Source of the DNA: Hyphomicrobiales bacterium | GTDB lineage: Bacteria > Pseudomonadota > Alphaproteobacteria > Rhizobiales > Rhizobiaceae | Length of the DNA: 64,000 bases | Direction: 5' to 3' | NCBI GenBank assembly: GCA_900489925.1 | Contig: UEHQ01000002.1 | Location: 728,207 to 792,206, forward strand | Shown here: in pieces, positions 1 through 8,735 of the stretch | How positions within the stretch are numbered: position 1 is the stretch's first letter | Layout: every line of letters begins with the position of its first letter | The notes under the pieces: generated by a model | Database searches by the model: none | Seen by the model: the letters and a program-made list of their open reading frames with translations, nothing else | What the model was told of the DNA's origin: nothing | Program-made: the position numbers and the translations under genes

Positions 1-1
1 C

Positions 2-148
2 CTCAAGCGTTTCGTCAGCAACACGCGGCATTGGACGCATTTCGACATCTATGGCTGGGCACCGTCGGAACGGCCACATTCACCGGGCGGCGGCGAGGCG
101 CAGGCGATCCGAGCGCTCTACCACCACATTCGCGAGAGCGTTCGCTGA
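2..148 (+). CDS. Leucyl aminopeptidase family protein (M17), C-terminal end only
   Basis: This is the last 48 codons of a gene that begins before the window. The reading frame starting at base 2 gives a tail with the segment TRHWTHFDIYGWAPSERP followed by GGGEAQAIRALYHHI, typical of the C-terminus of rhizobial M17 leucyl aminopeptidase-like proteins. These cytoplasmic enzymes release N-terminal amino acids from peptides using two metal ions, but the metal and catalytic residues lie outside the window. The gene is followed on the same strand by a MarR gene and an NlpC/P60 gene. Family assignment rests only on this tail. Confidence 0.7.
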   Translation, partial: LKRFVSNTRHWTHFDIYGWAPSERPHSPGGGEAQAIRALYHHIRESVR

Positions 149-251
149 ACGTTCGTTAAAATTTTATTTACTTTGCGGGACGGCGTAGTTGCCGTCCCCA
201 TTGCGTCGGCCAACCAGCTGCCGGAAAATGGAACGCAGGCGTAACGATGTT

Positions 252-258
252 CCGGAGG
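252..258 (+). promoter_or_regulatory. Shine-Dalgarno site selecting a GTG start
   Basis: GGAGGGT lies four bases before GTG 263 and supports that start for the MarR-like gene. An ATG at 247 is in another frame and is not a competing start. Confidence 0.5.
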
Positions 259-262
259 GTCC

Positions 263-613
263 GTGCCGATCGAATTGACTGCTTCGCAGGCGCTGGGACT
301 TTGGCACGGTGTGACGCTGGACCAGGTGCGCCACGACGAGCGCGATTTGACGTTGCGCCAGCTGGCGATCTTGCTGCATATCTATCTGGTGCCGCCGCCC
401 CACACGGTACGTGGGCTGGCAGCCGAATTGAATGTGACAAAACCGGTCATCACGAGAGCGCTCGATACCATGGGCGAGATGGGCCTTGTCGATCGGATGC
501 GAGACGAACGCGACCGGCGCAACGTGGTGATAAAGCGGACCGTGGGCGGCGCGCTCTATCTGGAAAAGCTCGGCGACCTCGTTCGCGAACATGGCCGCCG
601 CCAATCACCTTGA
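263..613 (+). CDS. MarR-family winged-helix transcriptional regulator
   Basis: The 116-residue product is one compact winged helix: the segment HTVRGLAAELNVTKPVITRAL (about residues 52-72) is the helix-turn-helix, followed by a wing rich in charged residues (RMRDERDRRNVVI). MarR proteins usually act as ligand-responsive dimeric repressors. This one is shorter than the usual 140 or so residues, with short flanking dimerisation helices. It starts at GTG behind a good ribosome-binding site and ends 10 bases before the NlpC/P60 gene, so the two are probably cotranscribed. Its ligand and targets cannot be read from the sequence. Confidence 0.75.
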   Translation: MPIELTASQALGLWHGVTLDQVRHDERDLTLRQLAILLHIYLVPPPHTVRGLAAELNVTKPVITRALDTMGEMGLVDRMRDERDRRNVVIKRTVGGALYLEKLGDLVREHGRRQSP

Positions 614-623
614 GAGGAATGAC

Positions 624-1481
624 ATGACACTGCTCGATCGCCGCTTGCATGCGTACCGGCCCGACCTCGCCGAAGCTGGCCTGCAAGGCAAGGTCGAAGC
701 GCTGCGCTTCGTGGAGGGAAAGCCCGCCCGCGTCGCCGTGCCCGTGATCGGTCTGCGTCCGAAACCGGACCTCGCGCTCGGCATCGATACCGAGCTGCTG
801 CTCGGCGAGGATGTTACGGTTTTCGACCGTTCCGATGGCTGGTGCTGGGTCAAGGCGTCCTTGGACGGCTACGTGGGCTACGTGCCGGAAAGCGCGCTGG
901 TCGACGATGATCAGGCGCCCACGCATGTCGTGACGGTTCAACGCACCTTTCTCTATCGCGAGCCGGAGCTTCGCAAGCCGTACAATGCAATCCTTTCCAT
1001 GGGGAGCCGCGTCAGGATCGTCGGCGAGGCCGAGGCGCGCGGCAACCACTACGTGATGCTCGAGGATGGCACTGCGATTTTCGCCAAGCACGTCGAACCG
1101 ATCGGCGCCGGCAGCCGCCGCGACTATGTCGATATCGCCATCCGCTTTCTGGAGACGCCTTATCTCTGGGGCGGCCGCTCCGGGCTTGGGATCGATTGCT
1201 CCGGTCTCGTCCAGCTTTCGATGCTGATGGCGGGCTGGTCAGCTCCGCGCGATACCGACATGCAGGCAGCCGGCCTTGGCGAGCCGATCGATCGCGCAGA
1301 GCTGCGTCGCGGCGATCTGGTGTTCTGGAAAGGTCATGTCGCCGCGATGGAGGATCCTGAAACGATCGTTCATGCCAATGGCCACACGATGACTGTCGCG
1401 AGAGAGAATTTCGAGGCCGCCATCAAGCGGATCGGCTGGCTTTACGAGCAGCCCACCGGCTACCGCCGTCCGGTCATCTGA
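624..1481 (+). CDS. NlpC/P60 family cell-wall endopeptidase with SH3-like region
   Basis: The 285-residue protein is a C40 peptidase of the type that cleaves peptidoglycan stem peptides. Residues about 50-145 resemble bacterial SH3 repeats (GWCWVKASLDGYVGYVPESAL). The C-terminal half is NlpC/P60, with Cys192 in GIDCSGLVQL, His238 in WKGHVAAM and His250 in VHANG as the catalytic set. No signal peptide is visible, as in many rhizobial members next to leucyl aminopeptidase genes. ATG 624 was chosen over an upstream in-frame ATG at 591 because AGAGG precedes it and 591 lies inside the MarR gene. Its last 8 bases overlap the convergent amidase gene. Confidence 0.88.
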   Translation: MTLLDRRLHAYRPDLAEAGLQGKVEALRFVEGKPARVAVPVIGLRPKPDLALGIDTELLLGEDVTVFDRSDGWCWVKASLDGYVGYVPESALVDDDQAPTHVVTVQRTFLYREPELRKPYNAILSMGSRVRIVGEAEARGNHYVMLEDGTAIFAKHVEPIGAGSRRDYVDIAIRFLETPYLWGGRSGLGIDCSGLVQLSMLMAGWSAPRDTDMQAAGLGEPIDRAELRRGDLVFWKGHVAAMEDPETIVHANGHTMTVARENFEAAIKRIGWLYEQPTGYRRPVI

Positions 1482-2865
1482 CGGGCGGCTTGGGCCAGAA
1501 TGTGACGCCGCCAGTCCAATCCTCGAAAGCCTTGGACAATCCCAGAACCCGCATGTCGCCAAATCGCGGGCCGACGATCTGCAGGCCGATCGGCATGCCG
1601 GATTTCGAAAATCCGCAGTTGATTGAGGAGGCCGGCTGCTCCGACATGTTCCAGGGGACGGTGAAGCAGATATGCTCGAACGGCCGCGCCGGGTCATTGG
1701 TCGGCGATGCCCATTCGGCCGGATAGGAAACGATCGGATTCGTCGGCGACAACACGGCATCGACCTGCGTGAACAGGCGGCCGCAGGTCTTGCGCATCTC
1801 GATCGTCTGGTTGAAGCCCCTTACGGCATCGACGCCGCTGACATGCGCACCGCCCTTTGCCCATTCGTGGATATAGGGAAGGATGCTGTCGCGACGCTCC
1901 TCGTTGAGGGTCTCGATATCGCCCCAGAAGCGGGCCCGCCAGAAATTGTCGAGACCATCCAGCATGGCACGCGTCAGAACCGGCTCAACCGGGATCACGA
2001 TCGCACCGGCCTGTTCGAAGCGCCGTGCGGCTGCCTCCACCGCGACCAACACCTCTTCATCGACGGCAAGCCCGCAACCGGCGTCGAGCATCAGGCCGAT
2101 CTTCAGCCCGCGAACGTCGATATCCAGATCCGTCCAATCGAGATCGTTCGGCGGCAGGCTCGTGCCATCCCGCCAGTCGGGGCGCGAGAGCGTCGCCATG
2201 CCAAACGCGGCGTCCTCGACCGTTCGCGTCATCGGGCCGGCGCAGCGACCGACATAGTACGGGTCGACCGGAATGCGGCCATGGCTCGGCTTGAACCCGA
2301 AGACGCCGGTCCAGCCTGCGGGAAGACGGACAGAGCCGCCGATGTCGGTTCCTATATGCAGCGGTCCATAGCCGGCTGCAGCGGCGGCCGAGGCACCTGC
2401 GCTTGAGCCGCCCGGATTCTGGGTCGTATTCCAGGGATTCCGGCTCAGATGATGGAAGCTCGACAGTCCAGACGACAGCATGCCGTAGTCCGGGCAAGTG
2501 GTTTTCGCGAAGATAACCGCACCGTCCTCGCGCAGCCGGGCGGCGGCGGGAGCGTCCTCTACGGCAGGCGTGAGTTCCACCGCCTTTGTTCCGAGCGGGA
2601 CCGGTTGGCCCTTGGTGGCAATGAGTTCCTTCAACGTTGTAGGGATGCCATCAAGCAGCCCCAAGGTCTCACCGTTCATCCAGCGATCTGTCGATGCCTG
2701 CGCCTGCCTGCGCGCGGCATCCGGATCATAGGCGTAGAGCGCGCAGATGGAGTGCTCCCAGGCTTGGATATGACGTTCCAGCGCCAGCCAGTACTCAAGG
2801 GGTGAGAGCGTCTTCGCTGCAAAGCGTTGCCTCAGCTCGCGAATGGTCAGATCGGTTTCGGTCAT
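1474..2865 (-). CDS. Amidase (amidase signature family)
   Basis: A 463-residue cytoplasmic amidase. The Ser-cisSer-Lys triad is intact: Lys79 in TTLKEL, cis-Ser154 in NPGGSSAGAS and nucleophile Ser178 in GTDIGGSVRLPAG, with the same spacing as in fatty acid amide hydrolase. Family members hydrolyse carboxamides to acid and ammonia; the exact substrate cannot be predicted. The start at 2865 follows the upstream permease gene by 29 bases, making this the last gene of a peptide-importer operon, so its substrate is probably imported by that system. The longer frame to 3003 would overlap the permease and was not used. Confidence 0.88.
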   Translation of the reverse strand: MTETDLTIRELRQRFAAKTLSPLEYWLALERHIQAWEHSICALYAYDPDAARRQAQASTDRWMNGETLGLLDGIPTTLKELIATKGQPVPLGTKAVELTPAVEDAPAAARLREDGAVIFAKTTCPDYGMLSSGLSSFHHLSRNPWNTTQNPGGSSAGASAAAAAGYGPLHIGTDIGGSVRLPAGWTGVFGFKPSHGRIPVDPYYVGRCAGPMTRTVEDAAFGMATLSRPDWRDGTSLPPNDLDWTDLDIDVRGLKIGLMLDAGCGLAVDEEVLVAVEAAARRFEQAGAIVIPVEPVLTRAMLDGLDNFWRARFWGDIETLNEERRDSILPYIHEWAKGGAHVSGVDAVRGFNQTIEMRKTCGRLFTQVDAVLSPTNPIVSYPAEWASPTNDPARPFEHICFTVPWNMSEQPASSINCGFSKSGMPIGLQIVGPRFGDMRVLGLSKAFEDWTGGVTFWPKPPVR

Positions 2866-2894
2866 GGCGCTACATCTTTCCGAAAAGGTGGCAC

Positions 2895-3755
2895 TCAACG
2901 GCTTGCTTCGCGCGGGTCGAGCCAGTCTCTCAGTCCGTCGCCCAGCGTGTTGAAGCCGAACACCGAGAGGGTGATTGCGAGGCCAGGCAGGATCGCCAGC
3001 CACGGCGCGAGCGCGAGATAGGTCTGGGCATCAGCCAGTATACGCCCCCAGGTCGGCGCCGGCGGTGCGATGCCGAGCCCCAGGAAGCTCAGGCCGGCTT
3101 CGGTGAGAACCGCCAGGCCGAGTTGTATCGTAGCCTGCACGATGATCTGGCTGGCTATGTTTGGCAGCACATGGCGCACCGAGATCGTGAAGCGGGTATT
3201 GCCAATGGCTCGGGCAGCCAGGACATAATCGCGGCTCCAGGCCTGCAGGGCGCTTGCCAGCGTGACGCGTGCGAAAACCGGGATCATAAACGTTGCGATC
3301 GCGATGATGGCAGTCAATCGGCCCGGTCCCAGGAATGCGCCGAGCATCATTGCCGACAGGATGGGCGGCAGCGCGAATATGACGTCGCAGACCCGCATCA
3401 GCAGACTTTCGAAAGGACCGCGCAGCGCGGCGGCGGAAACGCCGGCAATCGAACCGAGCGTGCCGCCGATCGCCACCGATGCGATCGCTATCGATAGCGA
3501 ATTCCAGCAGCCGACCATCAACATCGAGAGCACGTCGCGTCCAAACTGATCCGTGCCAAGAAGGCCGAAGGCGAAAGGCGGCTGGAGCTTGTGAATGATC
3601 TGCATCTTTGCCGGCGGCAGCGGCGTCCAGACCAGTGACAGCAGTGCGATGCCGACGAGAAACGCGACGACGGCACCACCGACGACTAGGTTCATTCGCC
3701 GGCTCATTCTCACCCGCCGGCGCCGCACGGTGATCTCGGTGGAAGCGAGCGCCAT
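2895..3755 (-). CDS. ABC transporter permease, DppC/OppC type
   Basis: A 286-residue inner-membrane permease of the peptide/nickel importer class. It has an N-terminal membrane segment (about residues 24-45), the extracytoplasmic LGTDQFGRDVLSMLMVG motif typical of DppC/OppC, and a BPD_transp_1 core with the coupling motif EAGLSFLGLGIAPPAPTWG near residues 215-235. It begins one base after the DppB-like gene ends, so the two are cotranscribed and should form a heterodimeric pore. No DppD/DppF ATPase gene lies nearby, so the energising subunits must come from another locus. Confidence 0.9.
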   Translation of the reverse strand: MALASTEITVRRRRVRMSRRMNLVVGGAVVAFLVGIALLSLVWTPLPPAKMQIIHKLQPPFAFGLLGTDQFGRDVLSMLMVGCWNSLSIAIASVAIGGTLGSIAGVSAAALRGPFESLLMRVCDVIFALPPILSAMMLGAFLGPGRLTAIIAIATFMIPVFARVTLASALQAWSRDYVLAARAIGNTRFTISVRHVLPNIASQIIVQATIQLGLAVLTEAGLSFLGLGIAPPAPTWGRILADAQTYLALAPWLAILPGLAITLSVFGFNTLGDGLRDWLDPREASR

Positions 3756-3756
3756 G

Positions 3757-4704
3757 TCACACGCCCTCCCGCAGCCGTGGATCGATCACCAGATAGGAAA
3801 GATCGACGATGAAATTCATGACGATGACGAGTGCCGCAAAAAACAGGACAACATCCTGCATGACGACGATATCGCGCTGCGACAGTGCCTGATACGCAAG
3901 CCTTCCAAGGCCGGGCAGATTGAAGACGTTCTCGACGAGAACCGCGCCGGCGACGAGGAAGGTGAACTGCAGGCCAAGGATGGTGAAGATCGGGACCAGC
4001 GCATTCGGCACGGAATGCCGCCACAGGACCTTTCCGGAGGATAGGCCCTTTGCGAGCGCGGTGCGCGTGAAATCCTCGTGCATCGTCTCCAGCACCGCTG
4101 AACGCGTCACCCGTGTGAGAACGCCTGCCTGCGGCAAGGCGAGCGCCACTGCAGGCATCAGCAACGCCTTAATGGCAGCCCATATGCCAGCATCCCAGCC
4201 CGGGAACCCACCTGCCGGCATCATCCCGAGCGTTGTCGAAAACAGAATGATCAAGAGCAGCGCTACCCAGAAGGCCGGAACAGCAATGCTGATCTGCGAG
4301 AACACGGAAACGACGACATCGATGATGCTGTTGCGCCGCGATGCCGCCAAAACACCGAGCGGGATGGCGATCACCACGGACAGCACAATCGCCATCAGCG
4401 CGAGAGGCAGGGTGACCGCAAGCCTTTCTACGATCAGCCCGGCGACCGGAACGCCGTAGGTGTAGGATTGTCCAAGATTGCCGGAAAAAACGCCGGCCAA
4501 CCACTGGCCGTAGCGAAGCAGCAGCGGTTGATCGAGGCCAAGATTATGGCGCAAGGCCGCCAAGGTTTCCGGCGAGGCCGACGTGCCCAGCATGATGGAG
4601 GCGGGATCTCCCGGCAGCAGATCCATCACCGCGAAGATCAGCAGCGAGACGACGACCAGCGTCAGCAGAAGACCGGCAAGGCGGCGCGACAGAAGCCCTA
4701 TCAT
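3757..4704 (-). CDS. ABC transporter permease, DppB/OppB type
   Basis: A 315-residue inner-membrane permease with the N-terminal OppB/DppB signature (LLSRRLAGLLLTLVVVSLLI, then DLLPGDPASIMLG) and about six membrane segments. The C-terminal part contains VLVENVFNLPGLGRLAYQAL, a conserved OppB-type segment. It lies 45 bases downstream of the binding-protein gene and one base before the DppC partner. Together they form the translocation pathway for peptides or similar substrates. Confidence 0.9.
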   Translation of the reverse strand: MIGLLSRRLAGLLLTLVVVSLLIFAVMDLLPGDPASIMLGTSASPETLAALRHNLGLDQPLLLRYGQWLAGVFSGNLGQSYTYGVPVAGLIVERLAVTLPLALMAIVLSVVIAIPLGVLAASRRNSIIDVVVSVFSQISIAVPAFWVALLLIILFSTTLGMMPAGGFPGWDAGIWAAIKALLMPAVALALPQAGVLTRVTRSAVLETMHEDFTRTALAKGLSSGKVLWRHSVPNALVPIFTILGLQFTFLVAGAVLVENVFNLPGLGRLAYQALSQRDIVVMQDVVLFFAALVIVMNFIVDLSYLVIDPRLREGV

Positions 4705-4749
4705 GTCTTATCCATCGCAGTTCGCCGCCCCGTCATAGCATCCTGCCGA

Positions 4750-6282
4750 TCAGTCTTCCCAGGACACGTTGGACAACACGTTCGAAGGAATCGGCTCGTT
4801 CTGCCACAGACCCTTCAACTTCTTGTCCCAGACGCCAAGCTTCGGCATGACAAACAGATAGAGCGCCGGTACGTCCTCGGCGAGGATCGTTTGCGCCTTG
4901 GCATAGATCTTCGCCTGCTCTGCCGGATCAGCCGTCTCCTGAACCTTCTTCATCAGATCATTGAAAGCCGGATTCTTGTAGTTGAAGTAGTAGGGATCGC
5001 GCGAATAGATATCGATGTCCATGGGCTCGGCATGGGCAACGATCGTCATTTCGTAGGCTCGATCCTTCATCACATCCTGCACCCATTTGGCCGGAAATTC
5101 GGTGGGTTCGATGTTCATGGTCACGCCGATATCCGCCAGCATGGCCTGCATGACCTGCGCGCTGCGCGGCGCGTAAGCCATCTGCGGCGACTTGATCGTG
5201 AAGGTGAAGCCGTTCGGATAGCCGGCTTCCGCAAGCAGCGCCTTCGCCTTTTCCGGATCGTACGGCAGCTTGCCGGTCAGGTCGACATAACCGGGATCGT
5301 TCGGCGTGTAATGGCTGCCGATCGGCGTGCCGAGGCCCGACCAGGCGCCGTCCACCACGGTCTTGCGATCGATCGCCATCATCAGCGCCTGACGCACGCG
5401 CTTATCGTCGAACGGTTTCTTGGCATTGTTCATGCCGGCGACGACCTTGAGTTCGGTATTGCCGATCACGGTGGCGAGCTTCGCGTCTCCATCAAAGGAA
5501 CTCATGAGTTCGGGCGCAGCGAATTCCGGGATTGCGTCGACATCGCCGGATTTCAGCGCTGCAGCCTGGGCCTGCGGATCGGCGATGAACCGGAACGTCA
5601 CCTTGTCGAGCTTGATCGACGCGGTCTTGTTCCAATAATCGGCGTTCTTCTCCAGTTCGACCTTGTCGCCCTTCGCCCAGTTGACGAACTTGAACGGGCC
5701 GGTGCCGATCGGCTTGGTCTTGTCATCAGCCGCCGAATTCGGCGCGACCATCACCGACGCCGGCCAGCCGAGCCAATACAGCAGGCTGCCCGTCGGCGCC
5801 GAGAGGTGCAGGACGAGTGTTTCCGGATCTGGCGTATCGATGGAGGCTATCGAGGCGAAGAAGCGCTTCTGCGGATTGACGGAATCCGCGCCACGAGCCC
5901 GGTCGAGCGCGAATTTCGCTGAGGCGGAATCGAACGTCTGGCCATCATGGAATTTCACGCCTGGCTGGAGTTTGAAGGTGTATGTCAGTCCGTCGGCCGC
6001 AACGTCCCAGCTTTTCGCCAGCTGCGGCTGCACCTTGCCGCTCTCGTCAATCGTCACCAGCCCCTCGAAGACGTTCTGCCAGGTGACCTGTCCGATTGCG
6101 ACGGGAGCGGCGATCGTCGGATCCAGTCCTGTCGGTTCGACCGTCATGCCGAGGTTCAGTGATGTCTTGGCGGCTTGCGCTGGCGTCAGGCCGAAAATGA
6201 CAAGGCCCGCGGAAATAGCAGCTCCGAGCGAAAGGCGCCGAACGAGACGCGCGGAGGGCGCGAGCGTGACCTTGATCATCAT
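4750..6282 (-). CDS. Periplasmic substrate-binding protein, SBP family 5 (DppA/OppA-like)
   Basis: A 510-residue periplasmic binding protein of the dipeptide/oligopeptide class. A basic N-terminus and hydrophobic core end near AQA at residue 37, a likely signal peptidase I site. Family 5 hallmarks include VTWQNVFEGLVTID, AKSWDVAADGLTYTFKLQPG and the FDSASAKFALDRA region. The start at 6282 is preceded on the minus strand by AGGGGAAC; an ATG three bases later is equally possible. It is the first gene of the importer set and lies 147 bases downstream of a LysR gene. Peptide, opine or glutathione-like ligands are all possible. Confidence 0.9.
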   Translation of the reverse strand: MMIKVTLAPSARLVRRLSLGAAISAGLVIFGLTPAQAAKTSLNLGMTVEPTGLDPTIAAPVAIGQVTWQNVFEGLVTIDESGKVQPQLAKSWDVAADGLTYTFKLQPGVKFHDGQTFDSASAKFALDRARGADSVNPQKRFFASIASIDTPDPETLVLHLSAPTGSLLYWLGWPASVMVAPNSAADDKTKPIGTGPFKFVNWAKGDKVELEKNADYWNKTASIKLDKVTFRFIADPQAQAAALKSGDVDAIPEFAAPELMSSFDGDAKLATVIGNTELKVVAGMNNAKKPFDDKRVRQALMMAIDRKTVVDGAWSGLGTPIGSHYTPNDPGYVDLTGKLPYDPEKAKALLAEAGYPNGFTFTIKSPQMAYAPRSAQVMQAMLADIGVTMNIEPTEFPAKWVQDVMKDRAYEMTIVAHAEPMDIDIYSRDPYYFNYKNPAFNDLMKKVQETADPAEQAKIYAKAQTILAEDVPALYLFVMPKLGVWDKKLKGLWQNEPIPSNVLSNVSWED

Positions 6283-6429
6283 GTTCCCCTGTCTGGCCGC
6301 CGCTGTCTGCAACTGGCCCTTTTCAAATAGAGTGTCACCGGGTCGGTGCGCACACAATGGCGATTTTGTGTGCTGGGTGTAGCCGAAAGAGCTACACCGG
6401 AATTCGCCGGCGGATGCAAGCCCGCCTGC

Positions 6430-7350
6430 CTAGTCTTTGGTTCCCGGCGCGCCCTGGGCACGCTCGCGCATGAAGCGTTCGATAAAATCGAGAAGCTTCG
6501 TCGCGGCGAAGGAGAGCTGGCGATCAGGCGCCACGCAGAGATCGACATGCGTGCGGATCGCGCTTTTCGCTCCCAGCGGCACTGCGCAGAGCTGACCAGC
6601 CTCGATTTCACGGCGGACGGTCAGCGCCGGAAGCAGGGTGACAGCTGCGCCGCTCAGCACCAGCTCCTTAAGCATCTCCAGCGAACTGGTCACGAAGACC
6701 GGCTCGACCTGCAACCGCTCCTTCTCCAGCCGGGCATCGAAAGCCTGCCGAAAGCCGAAAGACTGATCAGGCAATGCCAGCGCGTAGTCTGCGATGTCCT
6801 TCAGGTGGACTTCGCTCTTCGCCGCCGCGGTATGGCCCGGCGCAACGATCAGGTCATAGGCAATCTCGGAGCGCAGGCGAACCTTGGTGCCGGACATCGG
6901 CGGCGCGAACAGCGTCACCGCGATATCCGCCTCCGCTCCATTGACCGCTTCGATCGCCTGCCTGGCACTCGTGATGGTCACCTCGAAACGAAGCTTGGGA
7001 TATTTCAGGCTGAACTGGGCAAGTGCCGGCGCAAGCAGATTGGCGACGGTCGCGCCGGTGGCATGAATGCTGACATAGCCGCGCTGCAACCCCTTCAGGT
7101 CGTCGATCAGCTGCCCGACATGGTCGAGTTCCCGCAGGGTTCGCCCCGCCCGCGCCGCAAGCAGCTCGCCCGCCGCCGTGAGCTTCACGCCGCGTGCGCT
7201 GCGTTCCACCAGAGGGGCGCCGAAATGATATTCGAGATTTTCGATCTGCCGGCTGATCGCCGTCGGCGCGACATTCAGGTTCTCGGCGGCCTGACGCATG
7301 GAATTGGTGCGCACCAGCTCGTCAAAATACATCAGGGCCCGAATCTGCAT
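6430..7350 (-). CDS. LysR-family transcriptional regulator
   Basis: A 306-residue LysR regulator: an N-terminal winged helix at residues 1-60 (SMRQAAENLNVAPTAISRQI is the helix-turn-helix) and a C-terminal periplasmic-binding-protein-like effector domain. It lies on the same strand between the P1 peptidase gene and the importer-amidase operon and is probably their regulator. Its effector may be the imported compound or a breakdown product. LysR genes are usually divergent from their targets; this one is co-directional. Confidence 0.9.
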   Translation of the reverse strand: MQIRALMYFDELVRTNSMRQAAENLNVAPTAISRQIENLEYHFGAPLVERSARGVKLTAAGELLAARAGRTLRELDHVGQLIDDLKGLQRGYVSIHATGATVANLLAPALAQFSLKYPKLRFEVTITSARQAIEAVNGAEADIAVTLFAPPMSGTKVRLRSEIAYDLIVAPGHTAAAKSEVHLKDIADYALALPDQSFGFRQAFDARLEKERLQVEPVFVTSSLEMLKELVLSGAAVTLLPALTVRREIEAGQLCAVPLGAKSAIRTHVDLCVAPDRQLSFAATKLLDFIERFMRERAQGAPGTKD

Positions 7351-7396
7351 GTCACCGTCTCCACCGCTTCAGGCAATGCCGATCTTCTTTAAGCAA

Positions 7397-8392
7397 TCAG
7401 CGGCGATCCCGATAGCGGTCTTTCCATGCCTGTTGCGCTCCCTCGACCGGGAGCGCCGAGGCCTCATACACACCGCGGGCGATGGCGCGGGCCATGACCG
7501 ACGTTGCAAGGTGACACAGCTCCATGAAATCCCGAAGCCCGTTGCACGGTATCCGGCCGGTCGCTGCGGCGAAGACCATGTCGCCATCCAGCGGAAGATG
7601 CGCTGGGAGCAGGGCGCGAGCGAACCCGTCATGCGCCATGATAGCCAGCCGATGGGTTTCGGCCTTGGTGAGGATGGCGTCAGTGACGATCACGCCGATG
7701 GTGGTCGCCGTCGTGTCCATACCCTTCAGCCGCATGGCCGTGTCGCTCTCATTGATCGTGGAAGGCAAACCGAGACCACCAAACTCGGCATTGCCCTCGA
7801 AAGGCGCGGACCAGAAGTGCGGCCCCTCGCCGATGGTGGCGGAGCCAAGCGCATTGACGGCGACGATAGCGGCGATCCTGTGGCCCCCGCTGGTCAGCGC
7901 ACTGGCGGAGCCGAGTCCGCCCTTGGCGGTTGCCGTCGTTGCGCCGGTACCGGCACCGACCGTGCCAAGCGCGAAACTCCCTTTCGCCGCCGCCTTGAAT
8001 GCCTCGTAGCCCAGGTCCCGGTAGGGCGATTGCACGCCCCAATCCTTGTCGCCGCCGTTCAGGAGATCCATCAGGATCGCCTGGGGAACGATCGGCACCC
8101 GCTGATTGCCGACAACAAAGCCCCGGCCGATCTCGCGAAGGCCAGCCTGGACGCCGCCGGCCGCATCGAGCCCGAATGCCGAACCGCCAGAGAGAACGAA
8201 AGCATCCACCTCGCCTACCGTCATCGATGGATCCAGCAATGCTGTATCCCGACCTCCAGGTGCGCCGCCAAGCACCACGCCGGAGGCCGTTGCCGGCTCG
8301 TCGAAGACGATGGCGGTAACGCCCGAACCAAGCCTCAGATCGGTTGCGTGGCCGACGGATAGGCCTTCGATATCGGTGAGAAGATTGAGCAA
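7397..8392 (-). CDS. P1 family peptidase (DmpA-like N-terminal nucleophile aminopeptidase)
   Basis: A 331-residue member of the P1/DmpA family, Ntn hydrolases that self-cleave and release N-terminal L- or D-amino acids from peptides, amides or esters. The N-terminal segment DIEGLSVGHATD and the FVLSGGSAFGLDAAGGV motif are characteristic. The predicted self-cleavage site and nucleophilic Thr are in ATTIGVIVTDA near the C-terminal third. The only in-frame start is TTG 8392, with AAGGA about 10 bases upstream. It lies 46 bases upstream of lysR and, with the importer and amidase, suggests a peptide or amide uptake and degradation unit. Confidence 0.87.
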   Translation of the reverse strand: MLNLLTDIEGLSVGHATDLRLGSGVTAIVFDEPATASGVVLGGAPGGRDTALLDPSMTVGEVDAFVLSGGSAFGLDAAGGVQAGLREIGRGFVVGNQRVPIVPQAILMDLLNGGDKDWGVQSPYRDLGYEAFKAAAKGSFALGTVGAGTGATTATAKGGLGSASALTSGGHRIAAIVAVNALGSATIGEGPHFWSAPFEGNAEFGGLGLPSTINESDTAMRLKGMDTTATTIGVIVTDAILTKAETHRLAIMAHDGFARALLPAHLPLDGDMVFAAATGRIPCNGLRDFMELCHLATSVMARAIARGVYEASALPVEGAQQAWKDRYRDRR

Positions 8393-8456
8393 GCGCGATC
8401 CATCCTTACCTCGGGTCTCCCTGAATCAGGAGCGCGAAATAGGACCGCAAGGACGG

Positions 8457-8496
8457 CCAAAAAACAAGACCGGCCCTGCTGCTGGCAGGACCGGTC
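8457..8496 (-). terminator. Rho-independent terminator (minus strand)
   Basis: GACCGG-c-CCTGC (8468-8479) pairs with GCAGG-a-CCGGTC (8485-8496), an 11-bp stem with one mismatch. On the minus strand the hairpin is followed by a T-rich run (TTGTTTTTT at 8457-8467). It sits just downstream of the 64-residue ORF and separates it from the P1 peptidase gene. Confidence 0.75.
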
Positions 8497-8540
8497 GGAA
8501 ATCTTCGAAGGCTTTGTCGGGCCGTGACCTCTTCATGCAC

Positions 8541-8735
8541 TCAGGCATGAATGGGTCTTGGATGACGGCGGGTCATCAGATCGTGAATTGCCAGTTTAAC
8601 CTCGGCCGGCGAGCTGAAATGCTGCTCGTCGAGGTCATGGACGTGAAACTTCACAGCGATGAACTTCAACCGGTTTTCATCCGGAATGACGATCCCAACG
8701 GGAACGCCTGCGTATTCGATAACTTCTTTTTTCAT
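8541..8735 (-). CDS. Small conserved-looking protein of unknown function
   Basis: A 64-residue protein beginning MKKEVIEYAGVPVGIVIPDE. It has no signal peptide or membrane segment; the C-terminal half (SSPAEVKLAIHDLMTRRH) looks helical and basic. The start at 8735 is supported by AGGAG eight bases upstream and is preferred to the longer frame from 8816. It has its own terminator and a long upstream region, so it is probably monocistronic. I do not recognise a characterised family. Confidence 0.65.
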   Translation of the reverse strand: MKKEVIEYAGVPVGIVIPDENRLKFIAVKFHVHDLDEQHFSSPAEVKLAIHDLMTRRHPRPIHA

